From the NCBI RefSeq assembly GCF_001704415.2, contig NC_030822.1, positions 50,585,345-50,649,344 on the forward strand: a stretch of DNA of 64,000 nucleotides, read 5' to 3'. The notes under the pieces are model-generated. The model had not been told where the DNA came from, ran no database searches, and was given only the letters and a program-made list of their open reading frames with translations. The position numbers and the translations under genes are program-made. Below, piece after piece: positions 37,372 to 44,025 of the stretch. The first letter of the stretch is position 1. The number at the start of each line of letters is the position of its first letter. This DNA is from Capra hircus. Its lineage: Eukaryota > Chordata > Mammalia > Artiodactyla > Bovidae.

Positions 37372-40300
37372 TGAGTTAGGCAGTGGCTTATGTGGACAAT
37401 AAAGAAGGTCTAGAGTTACAGATGCAAAATAGACAGAAAAAAACCAACGTGGAAGCAAAAAGTTAAATTAAAAAATTAAGGAACTCTGTATTAGACCTTG
37501 ATTCCTATCATATGATGGGAGAGGAGTGTCAGTAAAAGATAGATCAAATACTCCATCATCAAACTCAGATCTCAGATGAACCACATCCCACTCTGAGACA
37601 TTTAAAGGATTTCTACTGATGTCACAACCACTCTGCACCCAGAAAAGGGACAAGGTAATAATTTACAGATGAGCCAAATTCCATTATAGCTGTTGTAGTC
37701 TGGGGACTTCTTTGTGTAATCTCTGCACAAAATGGAGACATAAAAGCTTTACACTAAATATGTAAATGACTTATCTTACAATGATTTCTTCATGATTTGT
37801 AAATGGCTTAGTAAGCTTACTAAATTACTCAACCTTATGCAAGTAACAAGCCAATATGCATACTCATAAGCAGGATCTGTAAAAAATTTGCCTCTGTCTG
37901 TGTCTGCAGCTCAATAAGTTGGCCCATGAAGCTCATTTAACTCTAGGGCTTGTACAGTTTCAACAGCAGGAATGTCAGTGATGGGAATCCTTCCATTTCC
38001 TCAATACAGAAATATTCTATTGTTAGTTTCATATTAATTAGAAATATTATGGACATTAATGGTGATCCAGATCCCAGAGGTTAGTTATCAGTATCTGAGC
38101 CATGGGTACATCACTCTATTTTGGAAGCAAGGGTGTGTGGTTTGAAAAGGAAGCTGGAGACCTAACTACAAAGACATTGAGAGTCTACTGTCTGCAAATC
38201 AGCGAACAACCTAGAATCTTGAGCAAGACTATATGACTCTGGAAACTCAGGGAACAATTTGCCCTCAAATAAGTCTGCCCTCCTTCTGCAAAAGCAAGAA
38301 TTTTTCAGAATCCATGTCACCCAATACAGTGAAGGAGAAAGAGGAGCTTAACCAAATACACGTGTTTTGGCTAGTGGTCTAGGAGACCAAGGCTTCCAGA
38401 ATGGAAGCCCTGAGAATACTCTCATCTCCAAAATGAGGTCAATATATTCAGAAACTTACCATCACCTGTTACAGACCAAGGAGGCTATACTGTAAGTAGA
38501 GCATAAAGGGCATTTCAAGATGCCAGAGGAATGTGTTTTCTAGGAAATAATGGTGTAATTAAAACGCACAAACTAGGAGAGGAAGTTTATGATGACTCAG
38601 ATGTGTTCTGATTATCTTCTATAGTTAAAGGCAGTGGTTCTCAAACTTTTGTGGGCATCAGAATCCCCTGGAGGGCTAGTTAAAACACAGATTGCTGCCC
38701 GCCTCCCAGATTCCATAGGTCTGGGGTGGGGCCTGATAAGTGACATTTCTAGCAAGCGCCCAGGTGGTACTAGAGCTGCAAGGTCAAGCACCATGGGTGA
38801 TGTAATGGAAGAGGAAACTGTTTTCTGGTGGGACTCAGCCCTGAGCTATCAATAAAAAGCAGAGAAGACAGAGGTCCCAGACACAGAGGTGACCAGAGAT
38901 AGAGGTGTTCAGAGTTTGATTTCTTCCTCCGGGGCTGCTGCTGTTGCTGCTAAGTCGCGTCAGTTGTGTCCAACTCTGTGCGACCCCATAGATGGCAGCC
39001 CACCAGGCTCCCCCGTCCCTGGGATTCTCCAGGCAAGAACACTGGAGTGGGTTGCCATTTCCTTCTCCACTGCATGAAAGGGAAAAGGGAACGTGAAGTC
39101 GCTCAGTCGTGTCTGACTCTTTGCAAACCCATGGACTGCAGCCCACCAGGCTCCTTCGACCATGGGATTCTCCAGGCAAGAGTACTGGAGTGGACAGAAC
39201 ATAGGAAAAATTGGAATGTAATATAATCTTCATTTTCTTCATTCAATTCTTTAAGGCCAAAGATAAAGACAGGTTTGATTGCTCTGAACCTTTTCATCAA
39301 TGCTCAGTAGTCTCACTAGCAGCAATTCCAATGGTAAAAAATAAAAAAAATAACCTGAGAACACAGGTCCAGAAGAGCTCTGACAGCAAATGATACCATT
39401 TCTTTATGCAGTTTTGACAATGAGACCCTATGGCGGATCTCAGACCCTTCGAGGGTGGCTGATTCTGCAAACAACGTGTAAATAATAGTTGATTACCCCT
39501 CTTCTCTGCTCTGACTCTGCTCCAAATTGGTAGGAAGTCTAAGAAGAGCAGATGCCTAAACTCTTCACACCCCCAGAGGGAAAGAAAAATGAGATTATTC
39601 CTATTGGTGGTTCACTGTATCTTTTTATCTTGTCTAGTGGCAGAAATAATGTTCCTGGCATTGGGGCCTCTGCTTCTCTTCGGTGTTTAATCACCCACAA
39701 AAGCAATTTATTGCCCTGTATACTCCTCTACTATGAACATTAGCCATTAAATATACCTTTGACTTCCTTAATCATAAAAGCTATCAGCTCATGAAATCTC
39801 AGAACTCATCATCTGGGCTGCCAATAAATCCTCCATTCCCAGAGCCCTGGAAAAAGGTATTTAAAATACTTTTCGTTAATGACAAACAAGGCGGGGAGAG
39901 CCGTAGAGGAACAGCCAAGTTGTTTCTCACTTACATAGACAGTACGGTAAGGAACACCAAAGAAGAAGACGGGAATGGCTAGCTTAATCTCAGATGAGCT
40001 TCCATCGTCCACTTTAGGGGTCTTGGTGTCATTCTGCCAAAATGGATACATGAGCTCTCTGGGCTGAACTGTCAAGAGAGAGGGTGGTTAGGTAGACAGC
40101 AGATCCCCCCTCCATTAGGCAAGCTGCTTCCTTCCCATCCACTAGAGCCACCTTCTTCCAGTAAGTTACAAATGGCACAGACATCAGGTGGGCTTTTTAT
40201 TTATCCTAAACCTCAGCTGGACACAGTGCGTGATCTTCTGCCTCCGGAAAGAGGAGCATGGAAGTGATGATGTTTCTCCTTAAGAGAAATCACTTCCTGC

Positions 40301-43300
40301 TTCATTCTATATTTTCATACATTTAGGAGACAGCAATGGTTATCATTGGCTGGAATGTTGTGAAATTGACCCTGCCTGGAGCTCTCAGAGCACTGAGAGG
40401 GGCCTCTGGGTCTGGCAGGGCTTAGCCGGCTTGATCCTTGATCAGAAGGCAGAGTACAGAGAATTGTGGCCGGTGGCTCTGAAATTCTCTCCTAGCTCCA
40501 GAATTCTACTATCAAGGCTTTTCCTGAAAGGTGTCCCCTTCTTCCCACTGCACAATTGGAGAAGACAGCAGATCCCAGAGGAAACAGACAATAGTTGGAT
40601 CTGGGACAAGGGTGGGAGGAGAGGGTTTGTAGTAAGTGGCCCGTGAATGACCTTGATTGAGCTCCAGCCCTGTGAGAAGGCTCCCTGCCCGGCTCCTGTT
40701 TACAAAGCCAGACACAGGATACTCTGGGGCACAGGAGGTTGGGCTTCTGTGAGTTCTTTGGAGAGGAGGCTGGGGGATCTGACTTATCACCCTGGTCAAA
40801 GGTGAGAGTCATCACGCAGACACATACACCTCACCTCCTGCAACCCTGTCACCACCTCTCCTGGCAACTTGGCTTATTTCTCAAATTTCTCATCCAAACT
40901 CTTGCAAAGGGTGGCCCAGTTCATAGAAATTAGACAGCTTCTCTAGGGTCTTCATTACCAACGATCAGGTCCAAAGGCTTGTGTGAACTAATCTACATTT
41001 GGGATTACATTACATTAATTGATTACATTCCACTAATACTTTTTCTCTGCCTGGATGGAAATAGAGCAATAGGACACCATCTTTTCCTCCAAGTTCTAAA
41101 ACTGTGTGTTAGTTTCCAGGGACAGCAGTGCATCCATTTGGGGCTTCTGCTGACAGTTCATGGGGTACCTGATTGCCACAATCCAGAGGCTGACACCCCA
41201 TCCTCAGGTTGGGTGGAGGGGGGCCCTCCTTGGAAAAGTCTCTGCTCTGTGTTGATAGAGTCGATAGGCTAAAGAGCAATTGGCCAATGGTTGCCCTGCT
41301 CCTCTGGGAGTCTTTTCGTGAGCAGACAGCAGTTCACGGAAGAGAGAGACAGAGTGACCAGAAAGCCACTCAGCAAGGCCAGGTACCAGCTTCTCTCCTC
41401 CTGAAGAAGGGAATTCTAGGATGTCTGCCTGGAGGAAGAGCGCCTCTGTTGCCAAGGATTAATATAAGAGGAAAGCGGGGAAAAGGAGTCTGGTCTTTAG
41501 TGAACACCAGCCCGCAGAAGTTGCTGCAAAGCTAGCCAAAGGAAGGAGCTTTCAGAGGTGCTATAATTAATTTCATCACAGGAGCTCTCAGCCCACGTGC
41601 TTTATTTAGTGTCACAATCAGTAGACAAGAAAGGATTCTTTTCTAACAGTCATAATTACATAGACGTAACAAACTCCAAATTCCTAGAAGGGAGGAATTT
41701 TAAAAAAATTTCTTTGTGATCCTTATCACAGAATTCTATATAGGTACTTATTAATTTGAAGGGTAATGAGCTTTCTCAAATTAATAATAATAATAAATCA
41801 AATCTTGCTATGGATTTATCCTTCATGGGGAACTTTTTAGGAGTGACATCCAAGTGTAAATAAAGGCCTGATTCACGCTGAATTGTAATCATTTGAATGG
41901 AAAGAGTAATTTGTATTCAGGGCAGCACTGGCTGAGCTGCCAAGGAAATGGAAACTCCTCATCCCTCTTGGAGGAGACGGAAAACTATGGTCAGAGAGAC
42001 TGTCTCTAACTTCTCTCTCTGCTCCAAAGGCAATGCAAATTTGCAAGAGTCCTTTCTTCATGAGTGATCCTAACTACTTCATGATTTTAGACAGGAAAAG
42101 AACGGACAATTAAAATTTTTCAATATAAGAATACAAAGATTCAGGATATCTAATATTGCAAGTACGTAGCAAATACTTGTTGAATGAAAAAAAAGATGTT
42201 TAATAAAAGATAAAAGAGAGTAGGTTTAAACTACAGTAATTTCCACTTTAAAGTCATTACCATTATAAAAATATGACTTGTTAACAGCATGGCTTATTGA
42301 TAGCATCAGAGTTAATAAAAGAAAACTCCTTATTCGTGCTGATCTTAAGCAGGGAATTTACAGTAAACATAACTATGTTTCCAGGAGATTTTTTCCCCCA
42401 ACAAATAAGACATACTTTCTTAATGCAGCAGTAGGTGAGGGGCAGAGGGACTCATTATTGTGGGGTTTCACACCATAGCCTGCCCGATATAGCTGCTTAA
42501 GTTTATCCAACCCTAGAAAAATGGTAGGGCTCCACACGCCTCATACACCTGTTCCCTCAGACTTGTGGTCATGTGTCCGTTCAACTAAACAAACAAAACC
42601 AAGACAGACGCTCTAGAATTTTAGTCAGGAACGTTTCAAATCAATATAAACTTTCCTACGTTTCTTGTTTAAAATTCAAAAACTGTAGAAAGAAATCCAT
42701 GCAATCTTTTACCTACTCCAGGCAATGCTACATAGAGAAAAAAGAGAAATCACAGAGGGGAATAATTTTCTTATTTCACTTGCAGTTTTAGATTTTTGGC
42801 CATTGTAAATGGTCACTGAGACTCAAGTCACTGACATTAATGTCATTGAACTTTTCTGATTTTGGCTTAAATAAGTGTATTTTTTTTTTTTTTAAGTTTG
42901 TGCCACCAGTTCAATGCCTTCCTTGGAATCAGTCATCAGGGACAGGGTGCACATGCACCAACCCTATATACTTTTAATGAAAATAATTTGCGTTATCTTA
43001 AAGACCAACTCCATTTACATGGGGCAACCTGGTATAAGCAAATCGTGTTCCAAGTAAAATAAGAAAAAGTAGAGATGTAAGTGAACATCATTCAAAGTTA
43101 ATATATTTTGCCCTTGACAAGAGAATTTAGTTTACATTTTTCTTGTTATAACAGTAGACACATGTACACCTGCCCTGACAATTATGGCTCCAACAAAAGC
43201 GTCTCTTTATAAATTCAAGAGAGTGCTAATCATGAGCTTTATGGAATTTTGTAGTACTCACCTTGGTGCCATACAAGTGCGAAGATGAAAGAGACCCAAA

Positions 43301-43325
43301 TTCTAAGTAATGATGAATAATTCAT
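6964..43325 (-). CDS. TECTA: TECTA, alpha-tectorin, 5' half (10 coding exons, 3' part outside window)
   Basis: Alpha-tectorin is a secreted, GPI-linked, non-collagenous glycoprotein that builds the tectorial membrane over the cochlear hair cells together with beta-tectorin and other matrix proteins. Ten exons join in phase: 43262-43325, 39935-40068, 36745-37032, 32521-32658, 32006-32171, 26199-26611, 19635-20205, 17114-17706, 15235-15808 and 6964-7565. Their lengths sum to 3543 nt, exactly 1181 codons with no stop. Domains in order: signal peptide (about 1-24), NIDO (about 98-252), cysteine-rich VWC-like (about 260-314), VWD1 (about 320-500) with C8, TIL1 (597-650), VWD2 (about 711-886) with C8, TIL2 (984-1036), and the start of VWD3 (from about 1098). 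All ten donors are GT and all nine internal acceptors AG. The human protein is about 2155 residues, so the rest (VWD3 end, VWD4, ZP, GPI signal) must lie beyond position 1. Family identification is from recalled sequence similarity; exon borders were read directly. Confidence 0.96.
7625..7755 (+). repeat. Imperfect TG/CATG-rich simple repeat
   Basis: A run of interrupted TG and CATG units lies about 60-190 nt upstream (in TECTA direction) of the coding exon 10 acceptor. Confidence 0.75.
7910..8060 (+). mobile_element. Old MIR/L2-type repeat
   Basis: The phrases gagcacctgcaacatgcc, aggcactgttctaggcat and ttacaggtaaggaaactgaa belong to ancient mammal-wide repeats. Confidence 0.5.
8140..8280 (+). 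mobile_element. MIR SINE remnant
   Basis: The diverged MIR core and 3' part is recognisable from ctgagcttcagtttcttc, taaataaggacaatgc and ttctgaggattaataa. Confidence 0.5.
9600..12135 (-). mobile_element. BovB (RTE-type) LINE, 5'-truncated
   Basis: About 2.5 kb reads as BovB in antisense, i.e. in the same direction as TECTA. The 3' end is marked by the tandem CAGTT/GAACT-type tail at 9600-9616. Reverse-transcriptase fragments are visible in several frames on the minus strand: NKASGDDGVPVELFQILKD (10796-11065), GCVDHNKLWKILKEMGIPDQL (10439-10657), and the C-terminal block with SRDITLPTKIHLVKAMVFPV (9928-10158). Frame changes between these pieces show that the copy is dead. The sequence stops resembling BovB near 12135, so the N-terminal endonuclease region is at least partly missing. 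A short GT run at 12080-12098 lies inside it. Confidence 0.9.
12727..12764 (+). repeat. (GT)n microsatellite
   Basis: About 18 uninterrupted GT units. Confidence 0.9.
12866..12981 (-). mobile_element. CHR-2-like SINE, antisense, partial
   Basis: It contains gagcagggatcgatccatg, cccctgcattggaagcatgg and ccactggaccatcagggaag. Confidence 0.7.
13135..13260 (+). mobile_element. L1 3' end with A-rich tail
   Basis: The sequence contains tatggctgacctatgttaat, caacacagcattgtaaagc and aattatcctccaatg, ending in an A-rich tail. This is the common ruminant L1 3' terminus. Confidence 0.6.
13361..13575 (+). mobile_element. Bov-tA/BovA SINE
   Basis: It contains cagtggttcagtggtaaag, ggtttgatccctgggtcagg and cccatggacagaggagtctg. 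Confidence 0.8.
13638..13752 (+). mobile_element. CHR-2-like SINE, partial
   Basis: It begins gggacttccctggaggtcc and contains ggtcagggaactagacccc. Confidence 0.65.
15235..15808 (-). CDS. TECTA: TECTA coding exon 9: second half of VWD2 and C8 region
   Basis: The exon has 574 nt, residues 790-981. It starts VNGQEVELPFF and contains GGLCGFFNANASDEF, where the first cysteine of the CGLC motif seen in VWD1 is replaced by glycine. The C8 region follows (CGDLLKACNND, CGIINDPSNSS, CLFRLCQSGGN), ending WRTHNFC. Several N-glycosylation sequons are visible (NST, NCT, NAS, NVT, NES). The acceptor is TTTTCAG and the donor CTGCC|GTGAGT; phase 0 in, phase 1 out. Confidence 0.95.
16023..16059 (+). repeat. 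(TG)n microsatellite
   Basis: About 17 TG units; (CA)n in TECTA direction, about 215 nt upstream of the coding exon 9 acceptor. Confidence 0.9.
16690..16890 (+). mobile_element. MIR SINE
   Basis: This is a clear MIR: gaagagcacagactctggag, gaagtcacctaacctctctg, tttctcatctgtaaaatgag and gtgcttggcacatagtagg appear in order. Confidence 0.8.
17114..17706 (-). CDS. TECTA: TECTA coding exon 8: TIL1 and first half of VWD2
   Basis: The exon has 593 nt, residues 592-789. It starts VSTVQCPSFSHYSVC, the trypsin-inhibitor-like cysteine-rich domain (TIL1, about 597-650) with CTEGCECNEGFVL, followed by CGCDFDGHYYAMGEFFW and then VWD2 beginning near CLLSQSQVLHTFDGAAY. It ends WASEVK. The acceptor is CGTCAG and the donor TCAAG|GTAAGA; phase 1 in, phase 0 out. 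It is very GC- and CpG-rich compared with the flanking introns, which creates long open frames on the opposite strand that I regard as shadows. Confidence 0.95.
17707..19634. other. TECTA intron between coding exons 7 and 8
   Basis: This 1928-nt intron appears free of ruminant SINEs and LINEs. It becomes AT-rich away from the exons. I see no gene or structured element in it. Confidence 0.7.
19635..20205 (-). CDS. TECTA: TECTA coding exon 7: second half of VWD1 and C8 region
   Basis: The exon has 571 nt, residues 402-592. It starts VNDLVASLPV, carries the VWD signature CGLCGNYN (CGLC at about 458-461), then the C8 cysteine-rich region (CDSGCVDNC, YCGFLN, VYDLCSV) and ends WRIQTGC. The CGLC motif resembles the vicinal-cysteine motif that in VWF and mucins is tied to disulfide-linked multimer formation. 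The acceptor is TTGGCAG and the donor TGTG|GTAAGC; phase 0 in, phase 1 out. Confidence 0.95.
20498..20692 (-). mobile_element. Bov-tA/BovA SINE, antisense
   Basis: It contains tgctcagtcatgtccaactc, gcccaccaggctcctctgtc and cagacccagggatcgaaccc. It sits about 290 nt upstream of TECTA coding exon 7. Confidence 0.85.
20960..21290 (-). mobile_element. L2-like LINE, antisense
   Basis: It contains actaggtaccaagcactatg, a run of diverged sequence, then ctgagtcttcagagataaac and agagaattccaggaaaagag, which match the reverse complement of the L2 3' region in order. A related old repeat continues around 21830-22140. Confidence 0.45.
22144..22350 (-). mobile_element. Bov-tA/BovA SINE, antisense
   Basis: It contains cgaccctgtggactgtagcc, caccaggctcctctgtccat and tctttaccactgagccacc, a nearly full-length unit. 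Confidence 0.85.
23690..23870 (+). mobile_element. MIR-type repeat
   Basis: It shows gagtgcctactgtgtgcc, aggctctgtaccagctg and gcagatggagaaactgag in order. Confidence 0.6.
24190..24221 (+). repeat. Short (GT)n followed by poly-T
   Basis: A short GT run is followed by about a dozen T. Confidence 0.75.
25893..25948 (+). repeat. (GT)n microsatellite, longest in window
   Basis: About 26 GT units; (CA)n in TECTA direction, about 250 nt downstream of the coding exon 6 donor. Confidence 0.92.
26199..26611 (-). CDS. TECTA: TECTA coding exon 6: VWC-like segment and first half of VWD1
   Basis: The exon has 413 nt, residues 264-401. The first part is a cysteine-rich VWC/TIL-like segment (CTIKCRCLDF, CSPYEVCEPKG). 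VWD1 then begins near residue 320 with CVVFGEPHYHTFDGF, where GEPH stands where GDPH occurs in mucins and some VWD proteins. It ends KGSYGKVK just before the intron that splits the VWD domain. The acceptor is CCCCAG|GACAG and the donor TCAAG|GTGAGA; phase 1 in, phase 0 out. An imperfect CA repeat (sense strand) starts about 250 nt downstream of the donor. Confidence 0.94.
26630..26880 (+). mobile_element. MIR/L2-type repeat
   Basis: It shows aacatttattgaacattt, ttctgtgccaggcatcagg and gtgaagaaactgaggctgaa in order. It begins only about 20 nt from TECTA coding exon 6, on the acceptor side. Confidence 0.55.
27330..27771 (+). mobile_element. Candidate solo LTR of an endogenous retrovirus
   Basis: The segment has an LTR-like layout: an upstream region, a C-rich block near 27541-27560, a polyadenylation signal AATAAA at 27680-27685, then a T/C-rich end and ttggtaacaagtaggtgcc just after. 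No viral coding sequence is attached on either side. The left border and the family are uncertain. Confidence 0.4.
27955..28078 (-). mobile_element. Bov-tA/BovA SINE, antisense, partial
   Basis: It contains catggactgtagcccacc and ctcctctgtccatgggattt, and is truncated after gaagatcttcctgaccc. Confidence 0.75.
28200..28330 (-). mobile_element. Old L1 3' fragment, antisense
   Basis: A poly-T/A stretch is followed by aaactttattttcagagcag, ttttaagttcacagaaaa and ttgagtgcaaagtactgaga, a phrase I associate with old L1 3' ends. The assignment is tentative. Confidence 0.4.
28815..29042 (+). mobile_element. CHR-2-like SINE
   Basis: It begins gggacttcactggtgggtc, contains ggggacacgggttcaacccc and ends in an A-rich tail at 29034-29042. 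Confidence 0.7.
30178..30440 (-). mobile_element. Bov-tA/BovA SINE dimer, antisense
   Basis: A full unit with cactcagtcgtgtctgactc is followed by a second partial unit with gaacactggagtgggtagcc and tcttcccgacccaggaactg. It abuts the BovB 3' end that starts near 30444. Confidence 0.8.
30444..31090 (+). mobile_element. BovB LINE 3' end
   Basis: This is the plus-orientation end of the BovB reverse-transcriptase ORF. It covers GSKITADGDCSHEIKRRLLLG through LPTKVHLVKAMVFPVLMYGCESW, then FGHLMRRVDSLEKTLMLG and GRQRVRWLDGITDSM, and finishes in the GAACTGAACTGAACTGA tail. It is a 5'-truncated copy with frame breaks, lying directly next to an antisense SINE. Confidence 0.9.
31090..31171 (+). repeat. 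GGAT/GTGA-type tetranucleotide tract
   Basis: Degenerate ggat, gggt and gtga units start directly at the GAACT tail of the BovB 3' end and probably expanded from it. Confidence 0.75.
32006..32171 (-). CDS. TECTA: TECTA coding exon 5: end of NIDO and linker
   Basis: The exon has 166 nt, residues 209-264, starting AGFNGGNLTNFFSLPGS and ending NGCTSRG, with codon 264 split (phase 1 out). It closes the NIDO domain (GRWAFKVDGKEI) and opens the cysteine-rich VWC-like segment with the first of its cysteines. An N-glycosylation sequon (NLT) is present. The acceptor is GCTCTAG and the donor AGAG|GTAAAG. Confidence 0.93.
32521..32658 (-). CDS. TECTA: TECTA coding exon 4: NIDO domain, second part
   Basis: The exon has 138 nt, 46 codons, phase 0 in and out, residues 163-208, from VNTFQAVLVSDG to GLGGVMAQ. 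It continues the NIDO domain and includes the motif NYYEINW followed by the glycine-rich GTASGGDP segment. The acceptor is CCTGTAG and the donor GCCCAG|GTAGGT. Only 349 nt separate it from the next exon, the shortest intron in the window. Confidence 0.94.
33389..33560 (+). mobile_element. CHR-2-like SINE
   Basis: It begins gggacttcccttgtggtcc, contains aagatcccacatgtcgcagg and atgaagacccagtgcagcc, and ends in a T/A-rich tail. Confidence 0.7.
34590..34802 (-). mobile_element. Bov-tA/BovA SINE, antisense
   Basis: It contains gtcactcagtcgtgtccgac, catggactgtagcccaccag and accactgagtcaccagggaa, a nearly full-length unit. Confidence 0.85.
34860..35100 (+). mobile_element. MIR SINE
   Basis: It shows gcagacttggtttccatcc, gaagttacttaacctctctg and gcctgttccctcacctttaa, a diverged MIR in sense orientation. 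Confidence 0.6.
35795..35816 (+). repeat. (TC)n run
   Basis: About ten TC units followed by a C-rich stretch. Confidence 0.75.
36745..37032 (-). CDS. TECTA: TECTA coding exon 3: NIDO domain, first part
   Basis: The exon has 288 nt (96 codons, phase 0 in and out) and encodes residues 67-162, from VNNNGVVSFN to GGSSTTP. It carries most of the nidogen-like (NIDO) domain, with recognisable blocks LTDGRAFIAPFWADV, GEIYYRET and FSATWVFIVTWEEV. NIDO is shared with nidogen and mucin-4-like matrix proteins. The acceptor is TTTGTAG|GTC. The donor is CCT|GTAATC, which is weak at positions -1 and +5 (see findings). Confidence 0.94.
37326..37366 (+). repeat. (TG)n microsatellite
   Basis: About 20 TG units; (CA)n in TECTA direction, about 290 nt upstream of the coding exon 3 acceptor. 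Confidence 0.9.
38625..38800 (+). mobile_element. MER5-like DNA transposon remnant (hAT-Charlie)
   Basis: The phrases gcagtggttctcaaac, gcatcagaatcccctggag and ttaaaacacagattgctg are typical of the non-autonomous MER5A/B elements. Confidence 0.7.
38936..39195 (-). mobile_element. Two antisense BovA-type SINE units
   Basis: The first unit (38936-39075) contains gcgtcagttgtgtccaactc and tccactgcatgaaaggg. The second (39090-39195) contains gctcagtcgtgtctgactc and ggctccttcgaccatggga. Confidence 0.8.
39935..40068 (-). CDS. TECTA: TECTA coding exon 2
   Basis: This 134-nt exon encodes residues 22-66, beginning VQPRELMYPF and ending FGVPYRTVY. It covers the end of the signal peptide region, the mature N-terminus and the lead-in to the nidogen-like domain. 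The acceptor is TTGACAG and the donor TCTAT|GTAAGTG; the exon enters in phase 1 and leaves in phase 0. Codon 22 is split across the intron and reads valine here, where I recall alanine in human. Confidence 0.94.
40069..43261. other. TECTA intron between coding exons 1 and 2
   Basis: This 3193-nt intron shows no ruminant SINE or LINE that I recognise. It is moderately AT-rich, with a poly-T run near 42881-42893. It is one of the least repeat-laden introns in the window. I see no exon-like segment in it. Confidence 0.6.
43262..43325 (-). CDS. TECTA: TECTA coding exon 1: start codon and signal peptide
   Basis: The start ATG is the complement of 43323-43325. The exon encodes residues 1-21 plus the first base of codon 22. 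It opens MNYSSLLRIW and continues with a hydrophobic stretch (VSFIFALV), a typical signal peptide that sends the protein into the secretory pathway. The donor is CAAG|GTGAGTAC, a strong match to consensus, and the exon ends in phase 1. A pyrimidine-rich tract and a CAG lie immediately upstream of the ATG, so this is probably an internal exon with a single untranslated base (43326). Confidence 0.93.
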
Positions 43326-43352
43326 CCTGGAATTTTAAAAAGAAAAAGAAAA
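43326..43352 (-). promoter_or_regulatory. TECTA: Splice acceptor and pyrimidine tract directly before the TECTA start codon
   Basis: On the minus strand a T/C-rich tract (43331-43352) is followed by CCAG and a single G before the ATG. The acceptor AG is the complement of 43327-43328. This has the form of a genuine 3' splice site and suggests that most of the 5' UTR lies in an upstream non-coding exon somewhere between 43.4 and about 54 kb. I could not identify that exon or the promoter. Confidence 0.6.
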
Positions 43353-43828
43353 AAATCCCCAGCTTGCCAGAGTAAACAGAACACCAGGTGCATTTGGTGG
43401 CAAATCCCAAGACACATCACAACCGTCATAGAGCATTCACATAAGAGCAGCAACAGTTCTGAGTTAAGCTGAAGTGCCCTGGATGCTGGCGGGGCCTCTT
43501 CAGTTCAATACTTTGTGGACAAATTAGATTCCCCAATGAGAAGCAGTTTGGAAGTGTAATGAATCACTTAAATTGTCAGGAAATTATATAGAATCAATGA
43601 GCAAACAACCAGTAAGGAAAGGCATCTCCGCTCCAGCTACTAGAGCCCTGAAAACCAGCACCTCACTCTAAAGATGCCTGGTGGGTCTCTAGAACAGACA
43701 TCCATCCTCTGGGAGACCAGGCTATCTCCTTATCACAACAGCTTTCATTCAAGATCCAATAAAAGTCAGTTAAAGCACAGGTGGTCCTACAGGCAGGAGG
43801 ATTTAGAGTTTGCTGCCCCTCCTCAAAG

Positions 43829-44025
43829 GCTGGCTCAGTGGTAAAGGGTCCACCTGCTAATGCAAGAGACGCCGCAGACTCGGGTTCAACCCCTGGGTTG
43901 GGAAGATCCCCTGGAGGAGAAAATGGCAACCCATTCCAGTATTCTTGCCTGGAAAATTCCATGGACAGAGGCGCCTGGAGAGCTACAGTCCATGGGGTTG
44001 CAAAGAACTGGACACAGCTAAGCGT
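43829..44025 (+). mobile_element. Bov-tA/BovA SINE
   Basis: It contains ggctggctcagtggtaaagg, gttgggaagatcccctggag and ggttgcaaagaactggacac. It lies about 500 nt upstream of the TECTA start codon. Confidence 0.85.

Larger units (their letters stand above)
37033..39934. other. TECTA intron between coding exons 2 and 3
   Basis: This 2902-nt intron contains a (TG)n run (37326-37366), a MER5-like DNA transposon remnant (38625-38800) and a double SINE (38936-39195). 37370-38620 is AT-rich with nothing recognised. Confidence 0.7.
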
